Notes under the pieces: generated by a model
What the model saw: only the letters and a program-made list of their open reading frames with translations
The model's database searches: none
What the model was told of the DNA's origin: nothing
NCBI GenBank assembly: GCA_964527315.1
Contig: CAZGOQ010000045.1
Span: forward strand, 1 to 16,568
DNA: 16,568 nt
Direction of reading: 5' to 3'
DNA from: HGM13006 sp964527315
Lineage (GTDB): Bacteria > Bacillota > Clostridia > Oscillospirales > Oscillospiraceae
Shown here: positions 1-5,450 of the stretch, piece by piece
Position numbering within the stretch: the first letter of the stretch is position 1
Layout: each line of letters begins with the position of its first letter
Translations under genes and position numbers: made by a program

Positions 1-64
1 CCTCGTTGGCTACGGTCCGCCGTTTGATGAGCCGGGACACCTTTAAATATTTATCCAGTCGCAC
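1..64 (-). CDS. rqcP: RqcP/YabO-type S4 RNA-binding protein, N-terminal part only
   Basis: This is the beginning of a gene that continues beyond the left edge; only 21 codons are present. The translation MRLDKYLKVSRLIKRRTVAN is the signature start of the small S4-domain proteins of the Hsp15/YabO family, with the RLDKYL and RLIKRR segments of the S4 fold. In Bacillus, RqcP (YabO) binds the 50S subunit carrying a stalled peptidyl-tRNA and supports poly-alanine tailing by RqcH in ribosome quality control; that role is family knowledge. The start is a GTG, 11 nt beyond the metG stop, with a GAGGTG ribosome site overlapping that stop, so it probably shares the metG transcript. The rest of the S4 domain cannot be seen. 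Confidence 0.82.
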   Translation of the reverse strand, partial: MRLDKYLKVSRLIKRRTVANE

Positions 65-75
65 AGGCGTTCACC

Positions 76-2010
76 TCAAACCAGTTTTGCGCCTGCGGGA
101 ATGGCGTCGTCCAGCATCAGAAGATGGAAGCTTTCGCCTTTCTCGGCGCTCAGCAGCATACCGCAGGAATCCAGCCCCATCATTTTTCGGGGGGCTAAAT
201 TGGTGCAGGCCACCAGGGTCTTGCCGATCAGTTCCTCCGGCTGATAATAGGCGGCGATGCCGGACAGGATCTGGCGGGGAACGCCGCTGCCATCGTCCAA
301 CGTAAATTTCAGTAGCTTTTTGGATTTTTTTACGGCTTCACAGTCGAGGACCTTCACAACGGTCATATCAACTTTTTCAAATTCGTCAAAGGCAATCTCG
401 TCCTTGAATTCTACTTCCGGCGCCGCAGGCGCTTCATTTGCGGCCTTGGCGGCTTCAATCTCCGCCAGCTTTTTCGCGGCGTCGATACGGGAAAAAAGGA
501 TTTCCGCCGTCCCAACGCAGCCGCCCACCGGCATTTTCCCGAATTCAGTCAGGGATTCCACACCGCCGTCCGCTGTGTTCAGCTGCTTCAGAATTTTTTC
601 CGCCGTTTCCGGCAAATACGGCTTCAGCATAATCGCGGCAAAGCGGATGGACTCCAGCAGGTTATAGAGTACGGTGCCCAGCCGGTCGGATTTGCCGGGG
701 TCTTTTGCCAGCATCCAGGGGGTGGTTTCGTCGATATACTTATTGGCCCGGCGGAGCAGGACAAAAATCTCGTCAATCGCGTCGGCAACATGGAGATCGG
801 TCATTTTCCGCTCGACCTTTTCCGGCATGGCAAGCGCCACGGCTTTCAGTTCCTCATCCAGCGGCTCGCCGGCGGAGGGAGCCATGATTTTACCGTCGAA
901 ATACTTGTGCTCCATGGCAATGGTACGGTTGACCAGATTGCCCAGAATATTTGCCAGATCGGAGTTGGTCCGTTCGATCATCAGTTCATAGGTGAACACA
1001 CCGTCGTTGGCAAAGGGCATTTCGTGGAGCATATAATAGCGCACGGCGTCTACGCCAAACTGCGCCACCAGATCATCGGGATAGACCACGTTGCCCAGAG
1101 ATTTGGACATTTTACCGCCCTGCACCAGCAGCCAGGGGTGACCGAAGACCTGCTTCGGCAGAGGCTCCCCCAGAGCCATCAAGAAGATGGGCCAATAGAT
1201 GGTGTGAAAACGAATGATGTCCTTGCCAATCAGGTGTACGTCGGCAGGCCAGTATTTTTGATAGTGTTCGTCAGAATTGCCATCCGGATCGTAGCCGCAG
1301 AAGGTGACGTAGTTGGTCAGCGCGTCCAGCCAAACATAGACGACATGGCCCGGGTCAAAATCCACGGGAATGCCCCAGGTGAAAGAGGTTCGGGATACGC
1401 ACAGATCTTGGAGACCGGGCTTCAGGAAGTTATTGATCATTTCATTTTTCCGGCTCTCGGGCTGGATAAATTCCGGATGCTCATTGATATAGTCCATCAG
1501 GCGGTCGGCATATTTGCTCATCCGGAAGAAGTAGGCTTCTTCCTCCGCGTCGATGCATTCGCGGCCGCAGTCGGGGCACTTTCCGTCCGCCAACTGGCTT
1601 TCTGTCCAGAAGGATTCACAGGGAGTGCAGTATTTTCCCTCATATTTTCCCTTATAGATATCGCCCTGATCGTAAAAGCGCTTAAAAATTTTCTGGACTT
1701 TTTTCATATGCTCCGGGTCTGTGGTGCGGACAAATTTATCATAGGATGTATTCATAATATCCCAAATCCGTTTGATTTCGTTGGTAATATTGTCCACATG
1801 CTGCTGAGGGGTGATCCCGGCGGCTTCGGCTTTCTCCTGGATTTTCTGGCCATGCTCGTCCGTTCCGGTCTGGAAATAGACATCGTAGCCGGTCATACGC
1901 TTATAGCGGGCAATGGCATCCGCCAAAACGATCTCATAGGTATTGCCGATATGGGGTTTGGCCGAGGTATAAGCGATGGCGGTGGATATATAATAGGGTT
2001 TCTTTTCCAC
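76..2010 (-). CDS. metG: methionine--tRNA ligase
   Basis: Class I aminoacyl-tRNA synthetase of 644 residues that charges tRNA-Met in the cytoplasm. The HIGH-type motif reads HIGN at residues 20-23 (after KP), and the second signature GGKMSKSLGN covers about 298-307. A zinc knuckle in the connective peptide has Cys128, Cys131, Cys145 and Cys148. The anticodon-binding helical domain lies around 345-510. A charged Ala/Glu linker (about 510-535) leads to a C-terminal EMAP/Trbp111-like tRNA-binding OB fold (about 540-644), the usual dimerising form in Firmicutes. I chose the GTG start because AAGGAGGGA sits 6 nt upstream; the frame stays open further upstream, but those extra residues do not resemble MetRS and lie across the promoter. 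The gene has its own promoter at 2051-2079 with a leader of about 35 nt, so there is no room for a T-box. The S4 gene follows closely. Confidence 0.98.
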   Translation of the reverse strand: MEKKPYYISTAIAYTSAKPHIGNTYEIVLADAIARYKRMTGYDVYFQTGTDEHGQKIQEKAEAAGITPQQHVDNITNEIKRIWDIMNTSYDKFVRTTDPEHMKKVQKIFKRFYDQGDIYKGKYEGKYCTPCESFWTESQLADGKCPDCGRECIDAEEEAYFFRMSKYADRLMDYINEHPEFIQPESRKNEMINNFLKPGLQDLCVSRTSFTWGIPVDFDPGHVVYVWLDALTNYVTFCGYDPDGNSDEHYQKYWPADVHLIGKDIIRFHTIYWPIFLMALGEPLPKQVFGHPWLLVQGGKMSKSLGNVVYPDDLVAQFGVDAVRYYMLHEMPFANDGVFTYELMIERTNSDLANILGNLVNRTIAMEHKYFDGKIMAPSAGEPLDEELKAVALAMPEKVERKMTDLHVADAIDEIFVLLRRANKYIDETTPWMLAKDPGKSDRLGTVLYNLLESIRFAAIMLKPYLPETAEKILKQLNTADGGVESLTEFGKMPVGGCVGTAEILFSRIDAAKKLAEIEAAKAANEAPAAPEVEFKDEIAFDEFEKVDMTVVKVLDCEAVKKSKKLLKFTLDDGSGVPRQILSGIAAYYQPEELIGKTLVACTNLAPRKMMGLDSCGMLLSAEKGESFHLLMLDDAIPAGAKLV

Positions 2011-2050
2011 AAAAAATCCCTCCTTCAATAATAACAGACTTTTCTGAAAT

Positions 2051-2079
2051 ATTATACTCAAACCGCCTGCGTAAATCAA
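2051..2079 (-). promoter_or_regulatory. sigma-A promoter of metG
   Basis: Reading the minus strand, a TTGATT -35 element (2079-2074) is separated by exactly 17 nt from a perfect TATAAT -10 element (2056-2051). Transcription should start near 2044, about 35 nt before the GTG start of metG. This is a strong match with ideal spacing. Confidence 0.8.
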
Positions 2080-2181
2080 GTTTTTTTGCCAATACTGTGG
2101 GGGGCTGCGGCATTGTGTCGGAAACACGCCGGAAACGCGATGCGTCTTCAGGAAAGCGGCGTGCCGCACAGACTGGCGGGG

Positions 2182-2472
2182 TCATTCCGTCCGGTCAGAA
2201 GACTGCGCAGCAGGGGGAATGTCCGCCTGTGCAGAGAGCAGCATTTTCAGGTCTGCCCGGAGATCAGCGGTGGTATATGGGCGGCCCGTCAGCAGCCATT
2301 GGGTGCTGACGGAAAAAATCCGGCAGATTGCTACCACCAATTCTGCGGAGGGCTGCCGTCTCCCCTGCTCATACATTCCCACCGCACTGGTCGAGACTCC
2401 CAGAGCCTTTGCCAGCTGCCGTTGGGTCATATTTTGGCTTCGCCGCAGCTGGGCGATACGCATTCCAACCAT
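2182..2472 (-). CDS. XRE-family (Cro/CI-type) transcriptional regulator
   Basis: DNA-binding protein of 96 residues. The helix-turn-helix fills residues 4-60 and has the textbook pattern: RIAQLRRSQNMTQRQLAKAL, then GVSTSAVGMYEQGRRQP, where YEQGRR is the conserved end of the recognition region, then the LVVAICRIFSVSTQWLLTG wing helices. The remaining 35 residues are charged and Ala-rich, with no recognisable effector domain, so it is probably a simple Cro/CI-like switch. The start at 2472 has GGAGG 8 nt upstream; extending further upstream would run through its own promoter. It is divergent from the three small genes at 2631-3236, and both promoters plus several short repeats lie in the 158 bp between them. 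It is therefore probably the repressor of that operon and of itself (inference). I see no terminator after it before the metG promoter. Confidence 0.88.
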   Translation of the reverse strand: MVGMRIAQLRRSQNMTQRQLAKALGVSTSAVGMYEQGRRQPSAELVVAICRIFSVSTQWLLTGRPYTTADLRADLKMLLSAQADIPPAAQSSDRTE

Positions 2473-2495
2473 GTATGTTTCCTCCTTCTTTGGGC

Positions 2496-2512
2496 ACGTT
2501 CTGCGGGAACGT
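2496..2512. promoter_or_regulatory. palindrome in the leader of the XRE gene (candidate operator)
   Basis: ACGTTC and GAACGT form a perfect 6-bp inverted repeat around a 5-nt centre (TGCGG). It sits just downstream of the -10 element of the XRE gene and upstream of its ribosome site, where a bound repressor would block its own transcription. That it binds the XRE protein is an inference from position. Confidence 0.4.
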
Positions 2513-2520
2513 ATGCAGTA

Positions 2521-2549
2521 AGTGTAGCACAGCAAAATTTCCATGTAAA
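2521..2549 (-). promoter_or_regulatory. promoter of the XRE regulator gene
   Basis: On the minus strand TTTACA (2549-2544) is followed after 17 nt by TACACT (2526-2521). Both are decent sigma-A matches with ideal spacing, about 50 nt before the ATG. The -35 lies inside one of two ATGTAAA direct repeats (2543-2549 and 2557-2563, 14 nt apart), which could be regulator half-sites. Confidence 0.6.
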
Positions 2550-2570
2550 GTAAATTATGTAAAAAATGTC

Positions 2571-2599
2571 TTGACAGCACACACCATGTGTAATAAAAT
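2571..2599 (+). promoter_or_regulatory. sigma-A promoter of the small-gene operon
   Basis: A perfect TTGACA -35 (2571-2576), 17-nt spacer and TAAAAT -10 (2594-2599) lie 31 nt before the ATG of the zinc-ribbon gene. The spacer carries ACACA (2579-2583) and TGTGT (2587-2591), an inverted repeat with a 3-nt centre, a plausible operator position. An unregulated promoter this close to consensus would be very strong, so repression by the divergent XRE protein is expected (inference). Confidence 0.78.
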
Positions 2600-2630
2600 G
2601 GAAGCATGATACACAAATTGAGGGGTGATA

Positions 2631-2798
2631 ATGAACACACAAACCAGCAGGATGTGGAAAGCACAGGATAATGGAGCCAAAAGGCCGCGGGCCTGGTGCA
2701 GATGCTGTGGTAAAGAGTTTTATCAGAGCGTACCCGCCGACGGGCTTTGCCGTTGCTGCCGCAGAGATGGGCGGCGAAAAGGAAGGCGGCGTCTGTGA
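2631..2798 (+). CDS. small CxxC/CxxC zinc-ribbon protein, unknown function
   Basis: A 55-residue basic protein. Two CRCC motifs, Cys23-Arg-Cys25-Cys26 and Cys40-Arg-Cys42-Cys43, are 13 residues apart, giving a CxxC-x13-CxxC arrangement typical of a small treble-clef or ribbon zinc site. The first is in WCRCCGKEF and the second in GLCRCCRRDG. The C-terminus (RRDGRRKGRRRL) is strongly basic, suggesting nucleic-acid contact. The ATG has GAGGGG 5 nt upstream and lies directly behind a near-consensus promoter. The stop codon overlaps the GTG of the next gene in a GTGA, so the two are translationally coupled. I do not recognise a named family. It is first in the cassette controlled by the divergent XRE regulator. 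Confidence 0.7.
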   Translation: MNTQTSRMWKAQDNGAKRPRAWCRCCGKEFYQSVPADGLCRCCRRDGRRKGRRRL

Positions 2799-3025
2799 CG
2801 CTGTATGATCTTTCCAGGGAATATCAAAAAGAGTTGGGGCCGATGCGGGAGCGCATTCAAAGTCTCCGGCAGAAGAGAAAAAACTGCCCGCCGGAACAGC
2901 GCATTATGCTGGAATACCGGATCAGGCGGCTTTCAGAGGTATATCAACAGACCCGGGAGTTGTCTCAGCTGCTCGAGCATTATTACGAAAGGGGATATTA
3001 TCGTAGTGGAAAGTATACATTATGA
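2795..3025 (+). CDS. basic coiled-coil small protein, unknown function
   Basis: A 76-residue protein, GTG start, coupled to the preceding gene by a 4-nt GTGA overlap; AAGGAAGG lies about 9 nt upstream. It is almost all helix, with an amphipathic charged stretch from residue 4 to about 64 (LYDLSREYQKEL, MRERIQSLRQKRKN, RIMLEYRIRRLSEVYQQTRE) broken by a CPPEQ turn at 31-35, so two helices forming a hairpin are likely. It ends in an aromatic tail, EHYYERGYYRSGKYTL. I have the impression that similar short proteins sit beside region-4-like proteins in gut Clostridia, but I cannot verify that here and know of no function. An upstream ATG in the same frame exists at 2747, but it has no good ribosome site and would overlap the zinc-ribbon gene heavily. 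Confidence 0.72.
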   Translation: MTLYDLSREYQKELGPMRERIQSLRQKRKNCPPEQRIMLEYRIRRLSEVYQQTRELSQLLEHYYERGYYRSGKYTL

Positions 3026-3236
3026 CGCGCTGTTTGAACGCAAAAAAAAGATCCTGCCACTGATTCTGCAGGATGAACTGACCAACCGCCAGCGATTGGT
3101 CATTGAGGAATATTATGTGCATAACAGCACGACAAAACAAATTGCGCAAAAGCTTGGCGTAACACCCTCCGCCGTGCTGCGGGTTCGTCAGCGGGCGGAA
3201 CAGCGAATCGAACAATGTCTCCGCTATTGCGGATAA
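3006..3236 (+). CDS. sigma-70 region 4-like helix-turn-helix protein
   Basis: A 76-residue protein consisting of a short N-terminal helix (ALFERKKKILPLIL) and a sigma-70 region 4-type DNA-binding domain. LTNRQRLVIEEYYVHNST (residues 25-42) matches the 'L.. rqr .vi...y' opening of region 4, and KQIAQKLGVTPSAVLRVRQR (44-63) is the helix-turn-helix. Regions 1-3, needed for core binding and promoter melting in a full sigma factor, are absent, so it is either a regulator or one part of a split sigma (inference). The GTG start is 11 nt after AAAGGGG and 20 nt inside the end of the preceding gene, so coupling is likely. An ATG at 3022 is out of frame. A strong terminator follows. Confidence 0.78.
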   Translation: MESIHYDALFERKKKILPLILQDELTNRQRLVIEEYYVHNSTTKQIAQKLGVTPSAVLRVRQRAEQRIEQCLRYCG

Positions 3237-3248
3237 GCTATGAAATAG

Positions 3249-3263
3249 GCCTTTTGCAAAGGC
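3249..3263 (+). repeat. small hairpin in the 3' untranslated region
   Basis: GCCTTT and AAAGGC pair around a 3-nt loop (TGC). There is no T-run after it, so it is not a terminator by itself. It lies between the region-4 gene and the main terminator. Confidence 0.35.
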
Positions 3264-3298
3264 AGAAGTTGGAAGTATGATAGAAAGGAATCTTGCGG

Positions 3299-3339
3299 GG
3301 GCGCGCTGCAAAATCACATTTTGCAGCGCGCCCATTTTT
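3299..3339 (+). terminator. strong intrinsic terminator of the small-gene operon
   Basis: A perfect 16-bp stem (3299-3314 with 3318-3333, rich in GCGC) with a 3-nt loop (CAC) is followed by ATTTTT. The T-run touches the stop codon of the convergent spoIIQ-like gene. On the minus strand no T-run follows the stem, so efficient intrinsic termination is expected only for the plus-strand operon. Confidence 0.9.
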
Positions 3340-4046
3340 CAGCTTTGAGGCAGGTAGTTCAGAGGATCAATCGAAATGCCCTCGGAGAACACCTCAAAAT
3401 GGAGATGATCTTCCTCTGCCGTTTCCAGCAGCGCTGTGTTTCCGACCTGACCGATGACCTGACCGGCAGAGACGCTTTCTCCAACGGTCACGCCGGGATT
3501 TTCGGCCAGATTGGCGTAGAGAGTGGAGAGATCGCCCTCATGGGAAACGACCACCACGCTGCCCAGGAAGTCGTCTTCATAGACGGCGGTTACCGTGCCG
3601 CTCTGGACGGCGGACACGGGAGTTCCCTGAACTGCTGCGATATCCAGTCCCTCATGGGTGCGCCAGTCCGCCATGGTTTTGCTGTAGGTCAGAGTATCCC
3701 GACTGAAGGAGGAAAGCACCTGGCCCTCCAGTGGCCACTGGATCGCATTCGGAATGTCTGCGTCGCCCATAGTTTCCTCATAGGCGTCCTCCATCTTGTC
3801 CGCAGCGGCGGAAACGGCGGGGTTCGCGGTCGCGGAAGCTGAGGGCGAGGCGGACGTTTTTTCCGAAGCGGAAGCCTGTGCGCCGGCGGCGGGGGAAATA
3901 GTTGCGGCCGCGCTGGTTTCCACGGCGGAATCTCTTGCGGTTTTCACAAATACATAGCCTGAAATACCGACTGCTGCAATGCAGGCGATCAGGGCTATGT
4001 AGTAGCCCTTACCCGCAAAGCGTTTCTTTTTGTTTTCTTCTTGCAT
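3339..4046 (-). CDS. spoIIQ: SpoIIQ-like membrane-anchored M23 (LytM) peptidase
   Basis: A 235-residue protein with a short basic cytoplasmic N-terminus (QEENKKKRFAGK), one membrane helix (about 15-35), a low-complexity Ser/Ala/Thr linker (about 38-85) and a LytM/M23 domain (about 103-235). The stretch DTLTYSKTMADWRTHEGLDI (117-136) is what I associate with SpoIIQ, the forespore partner of SpoIIIAH in the engulfment channel. Zinc ligands are complete: His131 and Asp135 (HxxxD) and His214-x-His216 (HLHFEV). By family knowledge, clostridial SpoIIQ often keeps these while the Bacillus protein does not. The ATG was chosen because GGAGGTG stands 8 nt upstream; an in-frame GTG nine codons earlier has no ribosome site. 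It follows tetR after 78 nt. An ordinary M23 cell-wall hydrolase is the alternative. Confidence 0.8.
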   Translation of the reverse strand: MQEENKKKRFAGKGYYIALIACIAAVGISGYVFVKTARDSAVETSAAATISPAAGAQASASEKTSASPSASATANPAVSAAADKMEDAYEETMGDADIPNAIQWPLEGQVLSSFSRDTLTYSKTMADWRTHEGLDIAAVQGTPVSAVQSGTVTAVYEDDFLGSVVVVSHEGDLSTLYANLAENPGVTVGESVSAGQVIGQVGNTALLETAEEDHLHFEVFSEGISIDPLNYLPQS

Positions 4047-4124
4047 TTTCTGCACCTCCGAGACTATTGTCACCGGAGGGGAGGAAAAATATACATGAGA
4101 AAGAAAAATTTCCCCCTGTGGATT

Positions 4125-4709
4125 TTAATACTTAAAATACCCCAACACCTTTGGCAGCAGACTGGAGGAAAACTGCGAAAGAGAATAATTTCCGCCGCAG
4201 ATACACCAGTCGTACATCAGTGCGCGTTCCTCCAGCGCATAGGCCCTTACCATTTCGTTGACGGAGATATCGCTGCGCAGTTCCCCGGCCTTTTGGCCGT
4301 CCGAGCAGATTTTTCGCAGAATGCGGAAATAGTACCGGCTCTGATCCATCAAATGCTTTTCGCTGGTGGTGATCAGCTGGGTGGAAAGCAGCTGGGCCAA
4401 CAGCTCCAGCGAAACGGCGTTTTCAATCATAAAAAACAGTTCGTGGTTTAAATAGATCAGCTGATCGAACGCGTTCAAATTCTTATCCAAATTGGGAACC
4501 AATTCCTCATACTTTTCATCAAACAGGGTAGAAAGGGAAGAAAGCAGCGCGTCTTTTCCGGCGAAATAGTGATAAAAGGAGCCTTTGGAGGTGCCGGAGC
4601 GCTCTACAATATCGTCTATGGTGGTATTGTCGTAACCATGTTCATAAAACAGTTCCCAGGCGGCGGAAACAATTTTGCTTCTTGTATTGCGGGAGGTTCG
4701 TTTGGACAT
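4125..4709 (-). CDS. TetR/AcrR-family transcriptional regulator
   Basis: A 194-residue repressor-type protein. The N-terminal HTH is clear: RSKIVSAAWELFYEHGYDNT, then TIDDIVERSGTSKGSFYHYF (about 30-49), the standard TetR recognition segment, followed by GKDALL. The remaining ~140 residues are the helical ligand-binding and dimer domain, for which no ligand can be predicted; it contains a WCICGG cysteine pair near the C-terminus. The ATG is preceded by GGAGTG. It lies 59 nt downstream of the CPBP protease gene on the same strand. A frame open far upstream of this start is a shadow inside the CPBP gene. A local target is likely (inference), the CPBP gene being the nearest candidate. Confidence 0.92.
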   Translation of the reverse strand: MSKRTSRNTRSKIVSAAWELFYEHGYDNTTIDDIVERSGTSKGSFYHYFAGKDALLSSLSTLFDEKYEELVPNLDKNLNAFDQLIYLNHELFFMIENAVSLELLAQLLSTQLITTSEKHLMDQSRYYFRILRKICSDGQKAGELRSDISVNEMVRAYALEERALMYDWCICGGNYSLSQFSSSLLPKVLGYFKY

Positions 4710-4769
4710 ACAATTCACTCCTTTTTTGCCGTTCTTTTCAGGAAGTGTGCGGAAAGGACGCATACAATT
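4707..4769. repeat. pair of 9-bp direct repeats flanking the CPBP-tetR gap
   Basis: CATACAATT occurs at 4707-4715 (over the tetR start codon) and at 4761-4769 (ending at the CPBP stop codon). The copies are 54 nt apart. They might be regulator half-sites, or chance in a short AT-rich stretch. Confidence 0.3.
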
Positions 4770-5449
4770 TATATCCCTGCCATACCCATGGCGTTGATGG
4801 CCATATGCAGCAGGATGGAAGCCCAGACGGTGCCGGAGTATTCGTAGCAGAAGCACAGGGCGACGCTGGGCAGACCATAGACCAGCAGATTGTAGCAGAA
4901 CGAGGAAGGGCTCATATCCGCCAAATAACTCACCATATGCAGGGCGGCAAAGACAGCTGCGGTTACCGCATATGCCAAAACCCTGTTTTTTTGCCGGAGA
5001 TTTCCGAAGAGCCAGCCCCGGATGAGAGTCTCTTCCGTTATGGGGGCCAGCAGCACCGCGCCGACCCACATGATGCGGTAGTTTTCCGAAGCGATGGAGC
5101 GGATGGTGTCGTCGTTGGGGATGGAGGCGTCTCCCGGCAGAAAGAACCAAAGCACATCCGGCAGGATCATCAGGAGCAAATAGGCGCAAAAGCCCAAAAC
5201 AATGCCCTTGAGGAGCCGAAGTGGGTTTTGAAGCGCCGCGGACAGGGATTCGGCCAGAAAGCGGTGAAACAGCAGCGCCGTGATCAGAAAGTTTGTCAGA
5301 AAGTAGACTGCGTTTAAAAAGGGAATTTCATAGTCGATTCCCAGCAGCATCAGGATCAGTTCCAGCAAAGAACTGATCAAAAAGCTGTAGATAAAAAACC
5401 AGATCAGACCGCCAAGCCGCTCCCGGCGGGTCATGGAGGGCAATTCCAT
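4769..5449 (-). CDS. CPBP-family intramembrane metalloprotease
   Basis: A polytopic membrane protein of 226 residues with about 6-7 hydrophobic segments. The three motifs of the CPBP (CAAX protease and bacteriocin-processing / Abi) family are intact: motif 1 Glu139-Glu140-x3-Arg144 (EETLIRG), motif 2 His171 (AALHMVSY), and motif 3 His215-x3-Asn219 (LLHMAIN). Related proteins include eukaryotic Rce1 and bacteriocin self-immunity proteins; the substrate here is unknown. The ATG starts 1 nt after the mutS stop, and its GGAGG site lies inside the last mutS codons, so it is coupled to mutS. A TetR gene follows. No bacteriocin gene is seen nearby, which weighs against an immunity role. Confidence 0.93.
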   Translation of the reverse strand: MELPSMTRRERLGGLIWFFIYSFLISSLLELILMLLGIDYEIPFLNAVYFLTNFLITALLFHRFLAESLSAALQNPLRLLKGIVLGFCAYLLLMILPDVLWFFLPGDASIPNDDTIRSIASENYRIMWVGAVLLAPITEETLIRGWLFGNLRQKNRVLAYAVTAAVFAALHMVSYLADMSPSSFCYNLLVYGLPSVALCFCYEYSGTVWASILLHMAINAMGMAGI

Positions 5450-5450
5450 C

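Noticed and set aside
790..2031. 413-codon open frame on the plus strand
   Set aside because: It is antisense to metG over its whole length, and the metG reading has complete synthetase motifs. Long open antisense frames are expected in GC-biased genes.
2026..2181. T-box leader for metG
   Set aside because: The TATAAT promoter leaves only about 35 nt before the start codon, and no AGGGTGG-type T-box sequence is present.
2100..2181. ACGCCG/CGGCGT inverted repeat as terminator of the XRE gene
   Set aside because: Only a 6-bp stem with a loop near 28 nt and no T-run; not a convincing terminator.
2496..2512. LexA/SOS box
   Set aside because: The Firmicute SOS box is GAAC-N4-GTTC. Here the halves are in the opposite order (GTTC-N5-GAAC), so it is a different palindrome.
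4047..4140. Sigma-F promoter for the spoIIQ-like gene
   Set aside because: A GTATT and a GGAAATTTT about 13 nt apart can be seen on the minus strand near the tetR stop, but the -10 match is partial and the spacing is short; not good enough to report.
4710..5189. Upstream open frame fused to tetR (about 160 codons)
   Set aside because: It lies out of frame inside the CPBP protease gene. The TetR domain starts at the ATG at 4709 with its own ribosome site.
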